Of a stretch of 64,000 bases of DNA, positions 62,087 through 64,000 are shown in pieces. Each line of letters starts with the position of its first letter. Within the stretch, counting starts at the first letter, position 1. The DNA lies in NCBI GenBank assembly GCA_031290985.1, contig JARLJW010000107.1:113057-177056 (forward strand), given 5' to 3'. The DNA comes from Verrucomicrobiia bacterium. GTDB taxonomy: Bacteria > Verrucomicrobiota > Verrucomicrobiia > Limisphaerales > UBA11358. Position numbers and translations under genes: made by a program. The notes under the pieces are model-generated. The model was not told the origin of the DNA, did no database searches, and worked only from the letters and a program-made list of their open reading frames with translations.

Positions 62087-62761
62087 CTATTTCTTCTTCC
62101 ACGCCCGGTAAAAGTTATTGAACTGAAACTCCACGGAGGGCAGCAACGCTTTTTTCAACAGCACGGCCAGCGGGATGGCCACCACCGCGGAGGCCAGCAC
62201 GTCGGAGAAATGATGCCATTGCAGCGCGATGCGCGACCACATGACCGCCAGCGCATAGAGCATCAGCACCGCGCCCCAGCCGCGATGCACCAGCCACGCC
62301 GCCGCCGCCACGCCCACGGCCACCGCCGCATGACCGGACGGAAACGCGCTGTACGCCGCCTTGCCGATGATCCAATGCCCGTCATGCCAGATGCCGTAAA
62401 ATCCCGGCACCACGCCCGCCGGCCCGTGCCCCTCCGGGCGCGTCCGCCCGATCAGCACCCGCAGGATCGTTCCGGCCAGACCGGTGAGCAACCCCGTCAA
62501 CGCCACGAAAAAGATTTCCGCCGCCACCCGCGGCCGGTTCAGCCCGAAGAAAATGACGGCAAAAAGAATTCCCGCCCCGCCCACCACCTCCCCTTCGCCG
62601 AGTTTGGAACACCACCACGCCACATTTTTCAGCGCCGCATTTTTGGTCACATCCAGCGCCGCATCCACGCGAGCATCGAACAGAAACGCGCCGCCCACCA
62701 CCATGGCCCCGGCCAGCAGCCAGAGCCAGAAGGCGAAACGCGATTTGGGCGATGATGTCAC
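62087..62761 (-). CDS. PAP2-family membrane phosphatase
   Basis: A 224-residue PAP2/type 2 phosphatidic acid phosphatase from a GTG at 62761. Six helices; catalytic motifs LRVLIGRTRPEG (K/RxxxxxxRP), AFPSGHAAVAVG (PSGH) and SRIALQWHHFSDVLAS (SRxxxxxHxxxD) are complete. It probably recycles undecaprenyl or other lipid phosphates. It lies upstream of the NHL gene on the same strand. Confidence 0.85.
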   Translation of the reverse strand: MTSSPKSRFAFWLWLLAGAMVVGGAFLFDARVDAALDVTKNAALKNVAWWCSKLGEGEVVGGAGILFAVIFFGLNRPRVAAEIFFVALTGLLTGLAGTILRVLIGRTRPEGHGPAGVVPGFYGIWHDGHWIIGKAAYSAFPSGHAAVAVGVAAAAWLVHRGWGAVLMLYALAVMWSRIALQWHHFSDVLASAVVAIPLAVLLKKALLPSVEFQFNNFYRAWKKK

Positions 62762-62813
62762 GCGGGGAATGTAATTGCCGCTTCACCAAATAAAAATCCA
62801 AATCGCGCGGAAA

Positions 62814-62913
62814 GCGGGTCTGCGACCCGCAGGAATGTTGCCACCCCGGGAATTCCCGGATTGAGCGGAGGCATCATGGAAAATTCGGATACTCCTGCGG
62901 GTCACAGACCCGC
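62814..62913. repeat. REP pair (BIME-like) next to RAYT transposase
   Basis: A 21-nt palindrome-containing element at 62814-62834 (GCGGGTC-tgc-GACCCGC stem) is repeated in inverted orientation at 62893-62913 with one mismatch. The second copy overlaps the 3' end of the REP-associated transposase gene. Such REP pairs flank RAYT genes in many bacteria. Confidence 0.8.
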
Positions 62914-63602
62914 GCGCCGGCTGAGATGCAATCTGCCAAACTTGTCTCGGAACCGTGCGCTGCTCCAGGACCAGGCTTTTGGATCAAGCACCAACCTGGC
63001 CTTGGCCGGATTGTTTTCAATATAGTGAACCGTCTGTTGCTTGTGCTGGTCGTCTCTCTTGGACACATCAAAATAGTTTTTCGCCCAAAACGCGCCTTGT
63101 TTTCCCAGCAGCTTGTTCACCAGCCTGCCGGTGTGCTTTTTCCAATCACCAACAATTTCCGACATCGGAACCATCCCCACCTTAAACAGGACATGGACAT
63201 GGTTGGGCATTACCACCCATGCCTTTAGTTCGTAACGCAAAGCAGATTCAGGGGCGGGGTTCTTTGAGTTGCGGCGACCGGCGGAATACTGCCTGAAATT
63301 ATCCTCAACCAGTTTGGCAATTTCCGGCCTGCGCAAGTGACATTCACCGCGGCCCTGGTCGAGGTCGGATTCCAATTCAGTCCGGCGTTGCCGGTCATCT
63401 TCAAGGTTCAAAAGATGTTCCCCTTCGGAACGGAGTGAATCAGGAAACGAATCGGCCAATCGAAAGGTGACGAATTGCGTGAGTCCCGGCTCATCGCGGT
63501 GCGGTAAATATCCGCGCTCATTCCAGCCGTGAAACCCCCGCTGGCGTCTTCAATTTTCGGTGGCGAAGACCAGCGGCGCTTGTTCTCGACCAATTTGCGC
63601 AC
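62902..63602 (-). pseudogene. REP-associated tyrosine transposase (RAYT), frameshifted
   Basis: An IS200-like Y1 transposase domain. The frame 62902-63459 contains WVVMPNHVHVLFKVG (the HUH motif), AFWAKNYFDVSKRDDQH and VHYIENNPAKARLV. Upstream, the matching N-terminus GWNERGYLPHRDEPGLTQFV-TFRLADS continues in the same frame to a stop at 63550 without a start codon. The true N-terminus (VRKLVENKRRWSSPPKIEDA, possible GTG at 63602) lies in another frame. One base is missing at a run of five G (63534-63538 plus-strand C run). It is therefore inactive, or uses frameshifting, unless it is a sequencing error. Confidence 0.75.
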
Positions 63603-63736
63603 GTCGAGATTATGTGGCGGTCCCGGACAACGCGTCTTGGGAGACTGGCTCACGGCGGATATTGAAGCGAAGTTTGGACACCGGTGCAAGCCGCCGATAG
63701 GGGTAGGGATGAGGGATTTAACCTCCCCCCTCCCTC

Positions 63737-63770
63737 CGAACCGGACTGGCGGGTCTCCCGCATCCGACTC
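63737..63770 (-). ncRNA. group II intron domain V
   Basis: On the minus strand a 34-nt hairpin: GAGTCGGATGCGGG-AGAC-CCGCCAGTCC and the closing GGTTCG, matching the conserved domain V (AGC/GTC-type catalytic triad region, bulge and tetraloop-like turn). This is the ribozyme core that positions catalytic metals. Confidence 0.75.
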
Positions 63771-63775
63771 TCCAG

Positions 63776-64000
63776 TCAGTGGGTTCGTAGTTGTACGATT
63801 GTACGCGTCCAATCATGTTCCGCCGCCAAGGACAGCAGCCCATGCTGGGCAAACCATTGATTCGGCCAGCGGTGGTGGGCTTCGCCGATACCTTTGCCCT
63901 GCCCATCCAACCGCCATTGCAGCACACGGCGCAGCCGCCGCCGGACATAGCCATCGACGGAGCGGAACGTGTTCGCCTTGCTGTGCTGGAAGTACCCATA
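63776..64000 (-). CDS. ltrA: group II intron reverse transcriptase/maturase, C-terminal part
   Basis: 74 residues in frame to the window edge: YGYFQHSKANTFRSVDGYVR, then RRRLRRVLQWRLDGQGKGIG, EAHHRWPNQWFAQHGLLSL and a TGA at 63776. This is the X/maturase and DNA-binding C-terminus of group II intron proteins (R-W-x-P/N and F-x-x-x-G-L-x-S-L words). The reverse transcriptase core is outside the window. Confidence 0.8.
   Translation of the reverse strand, partial: YGYFQHSKANTFRSVDGYVRRRLRRVLQWRLDGQGKGIGEAHHRWPNQWFAQHGLLSLAAEHDWTRTIVQLRTH

Larger units (their letters stand above)
63697..64000 (-). mobile_element. group II intron, 3' end (continues beyond the window)
   Basis: The minus strand reads the C-terminus of a group II intron maturase, then domain V and the intron end near CCCTAT (about 63697), directly upstream of the RAYT gene. 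The 5' part lies outside the window. Boundaries are estimated by eye. Confidence 0.75.

Overview
The window is about 60% GC, densely coded on both strands, with many 4-bp stop/start overlaps. The gene mix suggests a Verrucomicrobiota bacterium, probably of the Pedosphaera/Limisphaerales type. That mix includes very large secreted NHL, pectate-lyase-like and calcineurin-like proteins, a Ycf46/Ycf35 cluster, an Hyf-like complex without metal-site cysteines, FolE2, and a REP-associated transposase with short palindromes. The taxonomic call is inference from gene content. No rRNA, tRNA or CRISPR array was recognised.

Layout. 1-1.5 kb: pdxA (cut by the window edge), a SurA-like chaperone and a small membrane protein. 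1.6-10.1 kb: a metallo-beta-lactamase-fold hydrolase, an M14-like peptidase, a giant beta-helix/NHL protein and a double-calcineurin secreted protein ending at a clear terminator. 10.1-17 kb: hemA plus a HemX/CcsA-like protein, two small secreted proteins, a DHH phosphoesterase, then RNase PH, a histidine phosphatase and PrmA. 17-20.7 kb: a zinc-related block made of a Fur/Zur-type regulator and a ZIP transporter behind a perfect 7-1-7 palindrome, a DksA-like/rpmG/rpsR operon whose proteins have lost zinc-binding cysteines, and the zinc-independent GTP cyclohydrolase folE2. 20.7-25 kb: palindromic repeats, a nuclease-fold protein, lipoproteins and a TPR membrane protein.

25-32.9 kb: a tightly packed 12-gene minus-strand operon. 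It starts with an ECF sigma factor and continues with a small protein, a rhomboid-like protein without catalytic residues, a radical SAM enzyme, a Ycf46-like AAA ATPase, Ycf35-like (DUF1257) and DUF2997 proteins, membrane and TPR proteins, and a PilT-type ATPase. 32.9-37 kb: yraN, rnhB, a lipoprotein and an esterase/gluconolactonase fusion. 37.3-45.2 kb: a plus-strand operon pairing an HTH-EIIA(PTS) protein with an Hyf-like energy-converting complex (B, C, E, F, G and a ferredoxin-small-subunit fusion). Its large subunit lacks the NiFe cysteines, so it is a hydrogenase-related complex of unknown reaction.

45-54 kb: a solitary HerA/DUF87 ATPase, a CaCA-like transporter, a CruF-like membrane protein and three tandem CNNM/CorC-type proteins. 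54-60 kb: a GNAT acetyltransferase, pdxJ-acpS, a 23-bp inverted repeat, a YdeI-like protein, yhbY, a two-gene unit of a 2-TM coiled-coil protein and a prokaryotic-YEATS-like protein, sppA and upp. 60-64 kb: an NHL/Ig-like secreted protein, a PAP2 phosphatase, a REP pair beside a frameshifted RAYT transposase, and the 3' end of a group II intron running off the window.

The three most promising poorly described systems are the EIIA-linked hydrogenase-related complex, the sigma-factor-led Ycf46/Ycf35 operon, and the pYEATS/2-TM pair. The zinc-sparing cluster is the clearest regulatory story.
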